Below are positions 9,768 to 19,937 of a DNA stretch of 64,000 bases, piece by piece. Location of the stretch: the NCBI GenBank assembly GCA_020465985.1, contig JAANYP010002788.1:1-64000 (forward strand), in the 5' to 3' direction. Both the position numbers and the translations under genes were made by a program. Origin of the DNA: Centrapalus pauciflorus. Its lineage: Eukaryota; Streptophyta; Magnoliopsida; Asterales; Asteraceae. Every line of letters begins with the position of its first letter. The first letter of the stretch is position 1. A model generated the notes under the pieces. It worked only from the letters and a program-made list of their open reading frames with translations, had not been told where the DNA came from and did not search any database.

Positions 9768-11116
9768 AGTTACTACGTTATCTTCTTTTATTGCTATTTT
9801 TTATGAAAAACAAAAGAAAAAAGAGAGAAAACCATAAAAAATTCAAAAAAAAAGAGAATATCAGAAAAAGAGTTAAGTCTTAGATGCATAGGTTCAAAGT
9901 GACGAAAATTAGCACAGTCGTTACAAACTCTAAGTGTTTAGGCTTTCACACATAATGCAATTAAATTCTAAGTGTTATACTTTTTTTTAGTTTGATGTGT
10001 TGGTAGGCATAATACATATAGGGAGTTCCAAGGCTAATAAAATATTCAAGAAAAAGTCAAACCTGTCGCTAACTTAGATGTATGACCAATCGGTCATAAG
10101 TTTTATGTAAAAGACATACAAATTTTGAGTCTAAATGAGGTATGCAAACTTTCTGGGGACGTATAGCAACATCAAATACATCTAAAATGGAAAACATAGA
10201 AAAATCATAAGGAATTGAGAGTCAAAAACATGTAACTTTGTTGTACGTAAGTACAGACCTGTTGCCTCTGTTTTGATTCGGGTTAGCAAGGTAAGTCGCT
10301 TTGTTGTACGTCGGTACAGACCTGTCATCGCTGTCTTGCTAGCTTTAAAAATAAACCTTATGTCAAACTAAGACACTTTGTTGTATGAAAATACAGACCT
10401 GTGTCCGATGTTTGTCTTTTAAAGAAAGTTTGCAAATACCAACAAGTTAGAATCACTGTCTGTATGCCTTGATCATAAAAGTATGTCTATGTCTGAGTGA
10501 CGTAAGATAATTTCATGATAAATAAAAATGTCAAGGGATATTCCGAATTGTAGCATGTTTAAAGGGGTAACAATCGGCTAAATGGGTATTTCACGACAAA
10601 GAATCAAGGGAATCAAAAATTCCTAAGTGTGAATGTTTAAGTACTGAAAGTGACTATCTGACACCGCTATCTGATTGAACCTTTCTTTGACTATACTCGT
10701 CAAAAATAAGTCTAAGTTCAATTGTAATAAGTGTAGTTTAAGTCTAAATTAAATTTTTGTTCAAAATTTTAAAATTTTAGTTTTACTTAATTTTACTTAA
10801 TTTTAATTTTAATTTTATTTTTATTTTAATTTTATTTTATTTTACTTAGGAAAAAAGTCAAAAAATTACTGAGGGTGCATTCATAGTTGAATAAAATAAA
10901 CACTGCGTGAAAATCTTGTGCTTAGGGTAAAAGATTTGGCATAGTTTATTCTGTTACACAATAAGATTGAAAAAGTTGAAAAAGTTGAATTTATTTCAAA
11001 ATTTTTGAAATTTTCAAAGTTTCAGGGAGTAGTTCGAGTTTAGGTTAAACACAAAATTGGGTGATCTCGAATCTGTCAGTAGATTCGAAATTGGCCATAG
11101 ACTCGAAGGTAGGTGT

Positions 11117-11124
11117 TATAAATA
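11117..11124 (+). promoter_or_regulatory. putative TATA box for ORF3, copy 2
   Basis: TATAAATAGGTTAACA occupies the position matching 5357 in copy 1. The distance to the conserved GTATAA donor is again 158 nt, although the surrounding bases have diverged. Confidence 0.55.
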
Positions 11125-11282
11125 GGTTAACAAGTAATCGTCATTACTCCATCTGTTTTTGAATCTGTTCCTTCGAATCTATCTGGCGATTTCGAATCTA
11201 TTTGCTCGAGTTTGCCGATTTCACAAAAACTACTATTTGTCGAGTTTCTTGCGTGTGGGTTCGAGTCTACTCCTAGATCTAG

Positions 11283-11792
11283 GTATAAACAACTGATTTG
11301 TACAAGATTTGAGTAGTCTTATACACCATTTAAGCCAAAATCACCGATTTTTGAAGGTTTATTGGTCGAAATCTTGTTTTTCAAAATTACAAAGTTTGGA
11401 CCGGTAAAGTGTCAAATTAAATGCAAATATCTGTGATTAGAACCTAGTAGGACTAATGAATGTGATTTTCTAAGTTCAAAATGGTTAAAATCATGGATTT
11501 TGGTGATGATGTGGACCGACTGTTTCGAATATGTTCATGACCAGTCTCGAGTTTGTCAGTAAACTCGAGAAGGTCATTAGATTCGAATGTGTCATCAAAC
11601 TCGAAAAAGAGTTACCTCGAATCTGTTTGTTCAAATTTGACATTTTATTTGAATTATTCAATTTAAATTTAATTAAACTTGTAGAAATTCAAATGTGTTG
11701 GATTTTGTACTTAAACTAGTTCAAAATAAAACAAATTTGAATTTAATCAAGTTTATTCATTTTTTAATTCTAATATTTTATCTATTGTGCAG
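11283..11792 (+). other. putative 5'-UTR intron of ORF3, copy 2
   Basis: 510 nt from donor ATCTAG|GTATAAACAAC to acceptor TCTATTGTGCAG, with a CTAAT-like branch site about 20 nt before the acceptor. The ORF3 ATG follows two bases later. The upstream leader has no ATG. Confidence 0.5.
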
Positions 11793-11794
11793 AT

Positions 11795-14700
11795 ATGGCA
11801 GATAGAGTGTTCGTGCCTAAGCATAATATGGTCATTCCCCCCGACCATAATATCCCTGAAGCGCAGGGCTTCCGACAGATGATGGATTTCCTAGTGGAGT
11901 CTAGAATTTCGTTCGCATTGTCCCATAACATCCAGATCGTTATTCCCTATGTGCGACAGTTTTATGAACATCTGCAAGTTGATTGTACCGTCACCCCAAC
12001 AGTTCTAAGGACAAGAATAGCAGGACAACCATTGGTATTTTCTGCTGATATGCTACGTCAAGTCCTGCAGCTGGGAACTCAGGAGGAAGAAAATGGACCT
12101 ATAGACTTTCCTTTAAGTATTAGGCAGGCTGCTTTCCTGAGGATGGGTTATAGTTTGGATGTTACTAAGGCATCCTATATGAAGAGTGGTCTCATCGGGC
12201 AATGGAGATTTCTGGCGCACGTGTTTATGGTTTGTTTTGCGGCCAAGAAAGCGGGTTTTGATTATATTGTATCGAAGATCCAGTCAGGGATTACCGCATT
12301 GGTTTATAATCGGCGTTTCAGTTTCTCAGAAATGTTTTTTCTCAGAGTTCGTTCATCAAATCACTACTCCGTAACGGGAAAGATTGTTACTGTACCCCCG
12401 CTTCGTGATGATGCTCATCAGGCACTTCTTGCCAAATTTGCCGCAACTCAATGAGATTCGGAGTGTAGCGGTTATAGATAAAAGAATTTTTGTTGATTGC
12501 TCTGCGCATAGAGAAAGGTTAGCAGTTCCGGTCGAGCGACCTTTGTTTGGAGCTGTAATAGACAGGAACTTTGTACCACCGGATGATGCCAATTGGGCAG
12601 GTGAAGTGGAAGTTCAGCTTCGACAGCCACAAAAACAACAGCAACGACCGCGCCCTCAGCAACAGAGGAGACGCCAAAGATCAGCAGCGAGTCAAACTCA
12701 GGCAAGTAGGCCTTCGACTAGTCAACCACAAGAGGCACAAGAGGCAGGGCCTTCAGGTGCACAACCCGAATCTGAGCAGATAGCACAAACATTAGAGGAA
12801 ATCTGGGCTTCTGGGCCTCATGCTAATGAAGAGATAACGGCTGAGCTTGTTGATCAACTGTTAGAGCCTCCAGAAGGAGAAAATGATGTTCTTTGGGATG
12901 TAGATGAATATCAACCTGCTCAAACCGGTAATGACATGTCATCGTCAGCTACTGAGTCTGAAGATATGGAGGAGATAGAGGTTGAAGTTCCAGAGTCCGT
13001 CACTGCAGAACCGTCTGTCGAAATGGGAACCTATGGATCGAGGTTAGTGGTGTCTGAAGAAGCTTCTCGGCGACGAGCATCACGGGAGTCTGATGACTCT
13101 GATTTTGAAGAAGAAGAAGTTGCTCCTTTATTGACAAGGCAAAGGGCTAAGCGTCATCGTTTTATGCAAGGAGCTACCTCAGTCTCAGCTGCACAGCCTG
13201 AAATATCCCAACCTCCGCCTACCCAATCTACCATTCCACCATCACCACCACCTGTTGAACAGTACATCCCATCACCCATCATTCCGACCCCAATACAATC
13301 CATTCCATCCACCTCATCCACCTACGCAGAGAATCAAAGGTTTTTGGCACTAAAAGATAGAGTTGACTTCCAGCAGATTCAAATCTTAGGCCTAACAACG
13401 GCTATCGGAGAGATTCAGAAGCATAATGCAAATCTGGATAATGAGAATGCCGACCTGAAAAAGATTGTGGACAAGGTACAGGAAGAGAACTTGGAGCTGA
13501 AAACTTTTGTCGATGATCAAGCAGCTGAAATAAGATCGATGCGCTCCCTGATTGAGCAATTAATGAAAAATATAAAGGCTCAGGGGGAGACATCCTGCCG
13601 TGATCAAGTAGAAGTGCGCAAGGATGATGATGATAATAATGAAGATGACAACGGCAATGATCCCAGCACGCAAAGACAGAATGAGCCAGTAGATTTTTCT
13701 GCTGCTCAGGATGCTTAGACTCAGGGGGAGCCGAGTCAATCAGGAGCTGTAGAAGGAGGGGCCAGTTCATCCAAAGCCACAGAGTCAGAGATAAATGAGA
13801 TGATTGAAGCACTAATGGATCTCGATGATGACCCTATGGACCTTGGATTCGATTTTGAGGATGATATGGAGGAGTTAGAAGAAGGTGAATTTGTACCTGA
13901 AGATATAACGGATTGGAAATCCGATGATGAAGTTTGTGCTGATGAGGATGATGAAGCCAATGAGATCATCGTTCAGCAAAACCCAATCACAGATACTTAT
14001 GTGATAGACGGAAATAATGTGATTAACGTAGAAGTAGTCAATGCTGCTTTAAACGTTGATTCATCAAGGGAAGAGCCTGCCAGAGAGCTCACCAATGAAG
14101 AGAAAAGGAAACTATGGTTCAGGGCCGAGCAAAAGGAGTTAGAGTTGAAGAAGAAGATGCGAGTGCCGGGTACTGGAGAGTTATCCGGAAGCATATTGAG
14201 CTGGTTCTTTGATCGGGAATTGCAGCTATTCATAATCAAAAGAAAAGATGGTCTCCAGTACCTCAGAAGGACTCTGAAAGTGTTCAACTCTTTGCCGAAG
14301 ATTGAGATAAAGGCGTTAGCTTGGAAAGAGCTAATCAATATCGTCAACGACCCTTACGCTGAAATTATTGCCAAGATCATTAGAAAAGAAGGAAGGTCGA
14401 GGAAGTTTGAACGTCTCAATCCGAGGATAGGTAAACGAGTAATGGATCATTCTCGAATTGATCCTCTGACTGGGCGTCCATGGATGAAAATACAATACAG
14501 ACCAGTGAGATGTCTGAGAAAGGTACCACTCAAGCCAATGCCACAGGACGTCATGAAAAACCTAAACTGGTGGTATGTGGAGAGTGAAACGGGAGAAGCT
14601 GTGATGGAAGATTTTGAAGAAAATGTGATTCTTAGAGTCTATGATCCCCTTCACCTGGTAAACCTTTCTAAAGATGACCTTCAAGTGCTGCATGCTCATA

Positions 14701-14807
14701 AGATCTCAAGCGGCACTCATATGGATAGTGAGGCTAGAAAGTATGAAAATGTAGTTAGAGTGTGTATTGAAAAGGGTTTGTATGCTGGCAGCTGTTTGAA
14801 TAAATAA
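11795..14807 (+). pseudogene. copia accessory ORF3, copy 2
   Basis: Starts MADRVFVPKHN and ends YAGSCLNK, with the same domain order as copy 1: conserved N-terminal domain, Gln-rich tract, acidic segment, basic TRQRAKRHRF patch, coiled coil with LDNENADLKK, acidic tract and C-terminal domain with RIDPLTGRPWM. A +1 shift lies near 12340, then a TAA near 12377, and a TAG at 13716-13718. Otherwise the frame is open from 12384 to the end. Compared with copy 1, many differences in the N-terminal block are synonymous, for example across AGQPLVFSADMLRQVLQLG. The function is unknown. Confidence 0.75.
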
Positions 14808-14845
14808 TAAACAAAGTACTTAATCAAATGTGTGAATTGTTAGAA

Positions 14846-14892
14846 GCTATCGTCAAGGGGGAGTCTGTTGGTACACCCTGTTTGACGATAGC
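14846..14892 (+). promoter_or_regulatory. polypurine tract inside a conserved hairpin, copy 2
   Basis: The purine run AAGGGGGAG (14855-14863) is bracketed by an 11-bp perfect inverted repeat, GCTATCGTCAA (14846-14856) and TTGACGATAGC (14882-14892). The stem is one base pair longer than in copy 1. Confidence 0.75.
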
Positions 14893-15520
14893 AGTCTAAG
14901 TGATCCAACATTGTGGTTTAGCAAGTGTTTGATATATATGTTTATATATGTTTGATAATTATTATTGATTGTATGTTTGAACTTGATGTAACATATTACA
15001 AGAAGTTCAAACATAAAGATCAAAGATAAAATCAAACATAAGTTAAAAACATAAGTTTCAATTCTAAGTTAAATAGGTGATAGAGTAAATTCGAATTATA
15101 TAAGGATTGGCATTCGAATCTATGACAGATTCGAATGTGTTTCTAGGTAGATTCGAATGTTCCTCAGTAGGCAGATTCGAGAGTGTCAGTGGGGACAAAC
15201 TCGAATGGGCCTTGGGCCTGATTCGAGTTTGGCCCATGGCAGACTCGAATTAGCCTCTATAATTAGGGATAGACTCGAATATTTATCAGAATTTTTGCAG
15301 AATTCGAAAGAGATTAAGCAAAAGGCGATTTCGAGTTTATCATCAGTCTTAGTGTTGTTTCGGAGAGAATCAATTCGTAGGTGCGTCCGTCGTAGTTCGT
15401 ACAGCTTATTGATAGTCTCCGTGTTCCTAGTGAGAGTTGTTACCGTCTACCCGTTAACGAGGATTCCGCACTCATTGACGGTTCCGCGTCTAGATAGATC
15501 CGTGTTGTGTAGACCTTACA
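14866..15520 (+). repeat. 3' LTR of copia copy 2 (655 bp)
   Basis: Starts TGTTGGTACACC after the polypurine tract and ends AGACCTTACA. It is colinear with LTR 1, including the YTCGAR array (about 15090-15310) and the 3' segment with CCCGTTAACGAGGATTC. The flank starting CAATGTACTT belongs to a gypsy LTR, so a CAATG target duplication is predicted at the other end of copy 2. Confidence 0.85.
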
Positions 15521-16119
15521 CAATGTACTTCTCAAGATTAATTACAAGGCAATTTGAAAGTCTTTTCTTTAATTCAAGGCAATTTGAAGGTCATGGGCAT
15601 TTACTTGGAGGATACTAAGGGTTTTGCAAGATACAATGAACCAAGACACATTCTAGAAGATTCAAGAGGTGAAATGTCAAGTGGACCTTGATAAGTAGTT
15701 TTGCTTATTTGATCGTTTATCATGATAGCTTTTGTTACTTATCTAGATGGTTGGTTTTCCTTATATTTTCGTCTATAAATAGTTGCCAAAGTTCTCATTT
15801 GTAATCATCCTTCATTTGAGTAATATTGTGAGTTTTTAACTCTTCTTGTTCCTTACGAACTCTTAGAACTCATCAAGTGTTCTAGCTTGTGGCGTTCAAA
15901 ACTTATCAATCAACTTGGTGGGGTTGGTTGTGGTGTTTTCTTATACCAAGGTTCTTGCCTCTTTCAAGGAAACGTGTCGCGGTTTCACTATCTATACCAT
16001 GGTTCTTGCCTCGTTTATAGGCAACGGGTCGTGGTTCTATCCGTATATCATAATAACATCCAATAGAACGATTGGGCAACTCATGATCAATCTCATATTC
16101 ATCGGGTGAGATCACATCA
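15521..16119 (+). repeat. 3' part of a Ty3/gypsy LTR of the B/C family, interrupted by copia copy 2
   Basis: Matches the inner and 3' part of the LTR of element C (reverse of 39783-40380), including two AGGTTCTTGCCT...AGGCAACGGGTCG units and the terminal GGTGAGATCACATCA. The left part of this LTR is displaced by copia copy 2 and lies outside the window. Directly after it comes the gag frame of a Tekay-like element, so this LTR, solo or part of a full element, appears to be inserted there. Confidence 0.75.
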
Positions 16120-16620
16120 AATTTGGTAGACCGAAAAGCTATATTGAGGCGGTTGAGTTTGCTAGGGTAGGTGAGTTGGAAATCTATCCCGAGCACGTCT
16201 GTCCTTTTCTTGCTAAATCTAGTAATGAAGGAAAATCTGAGAAATCTGGGAAGGGTAAATCTGATAGGAAGAACGAAAGCTCGAAGAAAGAGGGAAAGCA
16301 GTCTTCCAAGAAGGCTCTATCATATGCAGTGTCATCGACGCCAAGATCTGCTAGTCCTCGTTGCAAGCAAATTAAAATGTGATACTGCGTTTGATAAATG
16401 TTATTGCTGTGGGCAGAACGGCCATGACAGGTCTGAATGTCCCAAACGCGGTGAGGCTTGCCGTAACTGCATTACTATGGAGCATCAAGCCAAATACTGT
16501 TCAAGGCCCCGATACAATGCTCCACCTGCATCCTCCTATCAGCAATCAGCTAGGGGTTCCACTGCTCCAAGAACCCAACCAAGATCCTTCCAAATGACTG
16601 TCGAAGAGGCAAAAGAAACT
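16120..16620 (+). pseudogene. Tekay-like gag C-terminal fragment with zinc knuckles
   Basis: The frame starting KFGRPKSYIEAVEFARVGELEI is open to a TGA at 16379, with a Lys/Ser-rich basic tract. A second frame (16171-16797) carries two CCHC knuckles: CYCC-GQNGH-DRSEC and CRNC-ITMEH-QAKYC. Both belong to one ancestral gag and are now separated by a frameshift. The knuckles would bind genomic RNA. The N-terminal capsid part is cut off by the LTR ending at 16119. Confidence 0.7.
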
Positions 16621-19600
16621 GCTGATGTCATCACTGGTACATTTATCGTCAATTCTTTACCTGCTTCAGTTTTGTTTGATTCTGGCTCTAACTTGTCATT
16701 CGATTCTGAAAAGTTTTCCAGACAGTTTGATTTTGCTCATGTATTATTACCTGTACCTCTAGACATAGAAACTGCTAGCTCTTATTTGTGTCTTTAAATA
16801 GAGTCTATCGTTCTTGTAAACTTGTCATCGATAACTATGCCTCAGACGTCGATCTAATACCGATGCGGATAAGAGAATTCGACGTCATTATAGGAATGGA
16901 TTGGCTCATGATGAGCAATGCTGAAATCCTTTTTGCCAAAACGATGATCAGAATTAGAACCCCCGAAGGAAATGAACTCTATGTCTATGGTGACAGAAAG
17001 TCTCGAGACTTGGGTTTCATCTCTATGTTGAAAGCCCAATGATGTCTAGCAAAAGGTTGTTCCGCTTACTTAGCATATGTCATTGATGCTAAGGAGATCA
17101 AAAAGACCGTGTATGGTGTACCAGTGGTTCAGGAATTCCCTGATGTATTCCCGAATGACATATCTGGACTGCCACCGGATTCACAAATCGAATTCCACAT
17201 CGATCTTGTATCGGGTGCAGCTCCAATTGCAAAAGCTCCTTACCGACTTGCTCCCAACGAGATGAAGGAGATGATGAGTCAGTTACAGGAACGACTGGAA
17301 AAAGGGTTCATCCGTTCGAGTACTTCTCCTTGGGGTGCTCCGGTTTTCTTCGTCAAGAAGAAGGATGGTACCTTTCCCATGTGCATCGACTACCGAGAGC
17401 TGAATAAAGTGACTATAAAGGAGCCAGCTATTTATCGAAGGTTGATCTTCGAGCAGGATATCATCAGCTTAAAGTATTTGAATCTGACGTTTCGAATATG
17501 GCATTCCGAACTAGATACGATCACTTTGAATTTCTTGTTATGTCGTTTGGTCTCACTCATCGTAGTAGAATCATTACCAATAGCACGCAGCGCGCCTAAG
17601 TGCGAAAAGACAGTGCAAGCTTTGTTATGCCAAAACCGACCACTTTGAATTTCTTGTTATGCCGTTTGGTCTCACTAACGCCCCTGCTGCATTCATGGAC
17701 CTCACGAATAGGGTATGTGGACCAATGTTGGATAAATCCTTTATAGTTTTCATCGACGATATTCTGATTTACTCCAAGTCTGAGACTGACCATGCAAAGA
17801 ATTTATGAGAATTGCTAGAATTGCTACGCAAAGAGCGACTCTACGCAAAGCTCTCAAAATGTGAATTCTAGTTGCGCAAGGTAATATCTGATTTCTCGTT
17901 GTCATTTATATACCTATACAATAGCTAAAACTTGTTGTACCACTTCTAAACCTCTGTGTTTAGGTACAATTCTTGGGACATGTTGTCTCAGGCAATGGAA
18001 TTGCTGTGAATCCATCGAAAGTTGATGCAGTCCTGAAACAGGAAGCACCGAAAATCGTATCTGAAGTCCCAAGCTTCTTCGGAAGCACCGATACTGGCCC
18101 AACCTGAGGGTAATGACGACTTTGTTGTCTACAGTGATGCTTCAAAGAAGGGACTACTCTGTGTGTTGATGCAACGGGATAAAGTTATCGACTACGCATC
18201 AAGGCAGCTAAAGACTCACGAAAAGAATTATCTGACACGCGACTTAGAACTGGCAGCCGTGACTTTCACATTGAAGATCTGGCGGCATTATCTGTATGAC
18301 ACTTGATGCAAATTATACACAGACCATAAAAGTCTGAAGTTATATTTGATCAGACAGAACTGAATATGCGACAAAGACGATCAATGGAATTGATCAAAGA
18401 CTATGACTGCGAGATCCTCTATCATCCAGGCAAAGCAAACGTAGTCGCAGACGCCTTGACCGTAAATCCAGACAGAATTATTACAGCCGATGTTATGCCT
18501 TGAATCCTGTTGTTTTGGAATCCGCACTGACAAACCTGATACTTGCTGCTCAAACCGAAGCTATTCGGGATGAGAATCTGAAATCTAAACGCATGGTTAC
18601 TTATGTGACCAAACTGACTCCTGACAACAAACCGTGAACTTAAACGGTTTATGCATAGGATATGGGTTCCAAGAACAGGAGGTGTCCGTGACCAAATTCT
18701 GTCGGAGGCTAGCATGTCAAAATTTTCTATACATCCTGGTTGTACTAAGATGAATCAAGACCTGAAATCGGAATATTGGTGGCCTGGGATGAAAAAGGAT
18801 GTTGGGCGATATGTCAAAAATTGCATGACTTGTTTGCAAGTCAAATCTGATCACCAGAAGCCTTATGGGGAACTACAATAATTGTCAATCCCGAAATGGA
18901 AGTGGGACCACATAACCATGGACTTCGTGACGAAGCTGCCAAGGACTAAACGATACCACGACTCTATATGGGTAATAGTGGATCGACTCACCAAGTCGGC
19001 ACACTTCCTCCCCATTCGTGAAGACGCACACCTCGAAAAACTGGCTGAATTATATGTGAATGAAATTGTGACTAGTCGTGGTGTTCCTTTGTCTATCGTA
19101 TCTGACCGTGACAGCAGGTTTACCTCTCACTTTTGGAGGGCCTTTCAGAGTGAACTGGGTACTGAACTTAAGATGATATGCTACGTGCCTGTGTGATTGA
19201 TCTTGGTGGAAAGTGGGATAATCACCTTTCGTTCGTGGAGTTTGCATATACAATAGTTACCACTTGATTATTGGCATGCCTCCATATCAGTTTTTGTACG
19301 GACGTCGATGTCGGACTCCAACTTGTTGGAGGGAAACCGGTGAACGTTCAATAGCCGGACCTGCCATTCTGCAAGAGGCCCACGACCAGTTACAGTTGAT
19401 TCAACAGCGGATACAGACCTCTCAAGACAGACAAAAGAAATATCACGACCGAAGGCGCAAGGCAATCGCGTTTGAGGTTGGTGATAAGTTTATGCTGAAA
19501 GTCTCGCCAAGGAAAGGAGTAGTAAGGTTCGGCAAACGGGGGAAGTTAAGCCATCGATTTGTTGGTCCCTTTGAAATACTTGATCGTGTAGGACTGCAAG

Positions 19601-19899
19601 CCTACAGATTAAGACTGCCTGCCGAAATGTCGGGGATTCATGACGTGTTTCACGTTAGTAATCTTCAAAAGTGCTTGATTGACGTTTAAGCCGTGATACC
19701 TTGGAAAGATGTGCAAATTGACGAACAACTGCGATACAAAGAAGAGTCTGAACGCATAGTGGATCGAAAGACTACGAAGCTCCGCAACAAGGAAATTCCA
19801 ATGGTGCTAATCCAGTGGAAATACCAAAAGAGATCTGCACAAACTTGGGAACGAGTGGACGAGATTAGGCAAAAGTATCCAAAGTTGTTCATGTCTTAG
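16620..19899 (+). pseudogene. Tekay-like pol: protease, RT, RNase H, integrase, chromodomain-like end
   Basis: Visible in order: protease with VLFDSGSNL (about 16660); RT from the conserved LAPNEMKEM (about 17240) to FIDDILIYS (about 17755); a probable 83-nt intron (17881-17963) before VQFLGHVVSG; an RT-to-RNase H deletion; RNase H with VVYSDASKKG and YTDHKSLK; the integrase zinc region and core with MDFVTKLPRT (about 18910) and SIVSDRDSRF; the GKLSHRFVGPFEIL domain (about 19550); and a chromodomain-like tail ending KYPKLFMS. Many stops and frameshifts and a 40-bp duplication with filler around 17518-17676 are present. The element is clearly dead. Confidence 0.75.
17881..17963 (+). other. probable 83-nt GT-AG intron in the Tekay-like RT gene
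   Basis: The sequence opens with GTAATATC, has CTAAA-type branch candidates, and ends CTCTGTGTTTAG. Removing it joins CGCAAG to GTACAATTC and restores the conserved RK-VQFLGH reading. The length is not a multiple of three, so unspliced RNA would be frameshifted. Chromovirus RT is normally continuous here. Confidence 0.55.
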
Positions 19900-19937
19900 A
19901 CGATTCCGATGACGGAATCAGTTCAATGTGGGAAGTT

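Larger units (their letters stand above)
9768..11794 (+). other. post-pol spacer of copia copy 2
   Basis: About 2 kb of AT-rich sequence colinear with 3989-6055. It keeps the three CAGACCTGT repeats (10239-10402), the run of T and A near 10780-10850, the YTCGAR cluster, the TATA box and the putative intron. I see no coding frame. The short frames here are not shared with copy 1. Confidence 0.75.
9768..15520 (+). mobile_element. Ty1/copia (Sirevirus-type) retrotransposon, copy 2, 3' portion
   Basis: It contains spacer, ORF3, polypurine tract and 3' LTR in the same order as copy 1, without pol in this window. It starts abruptly in the spacer right after the LTR of copy 1, at the point equivalent to 3989 in copy 1. 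The simplest reading is that its pol lies left of copy 1, which is nested within it. A pol-less deletion derivative sharing the LTR is the alternative. At its 3' end it interrupts a gypsy LTR. Confidence 0.8.

Noticed and set aside
9768..15520. Copia copy 2 as a complete non-autonomous LTR element using LTR 1 as its 5' LTR
   Set aside because: There is no PBS after LTR 1, and the flank aligns base for base with the spacer, so nesting explains it better. Not fully excluded without upstream sequence.
15157..15618. 153-codon frame on the plus strand
   Set aside because: It lies across the copia LTR 2 end and the gypsy LTR and has no counterpart in LTR 1 or 3. A chance frame.
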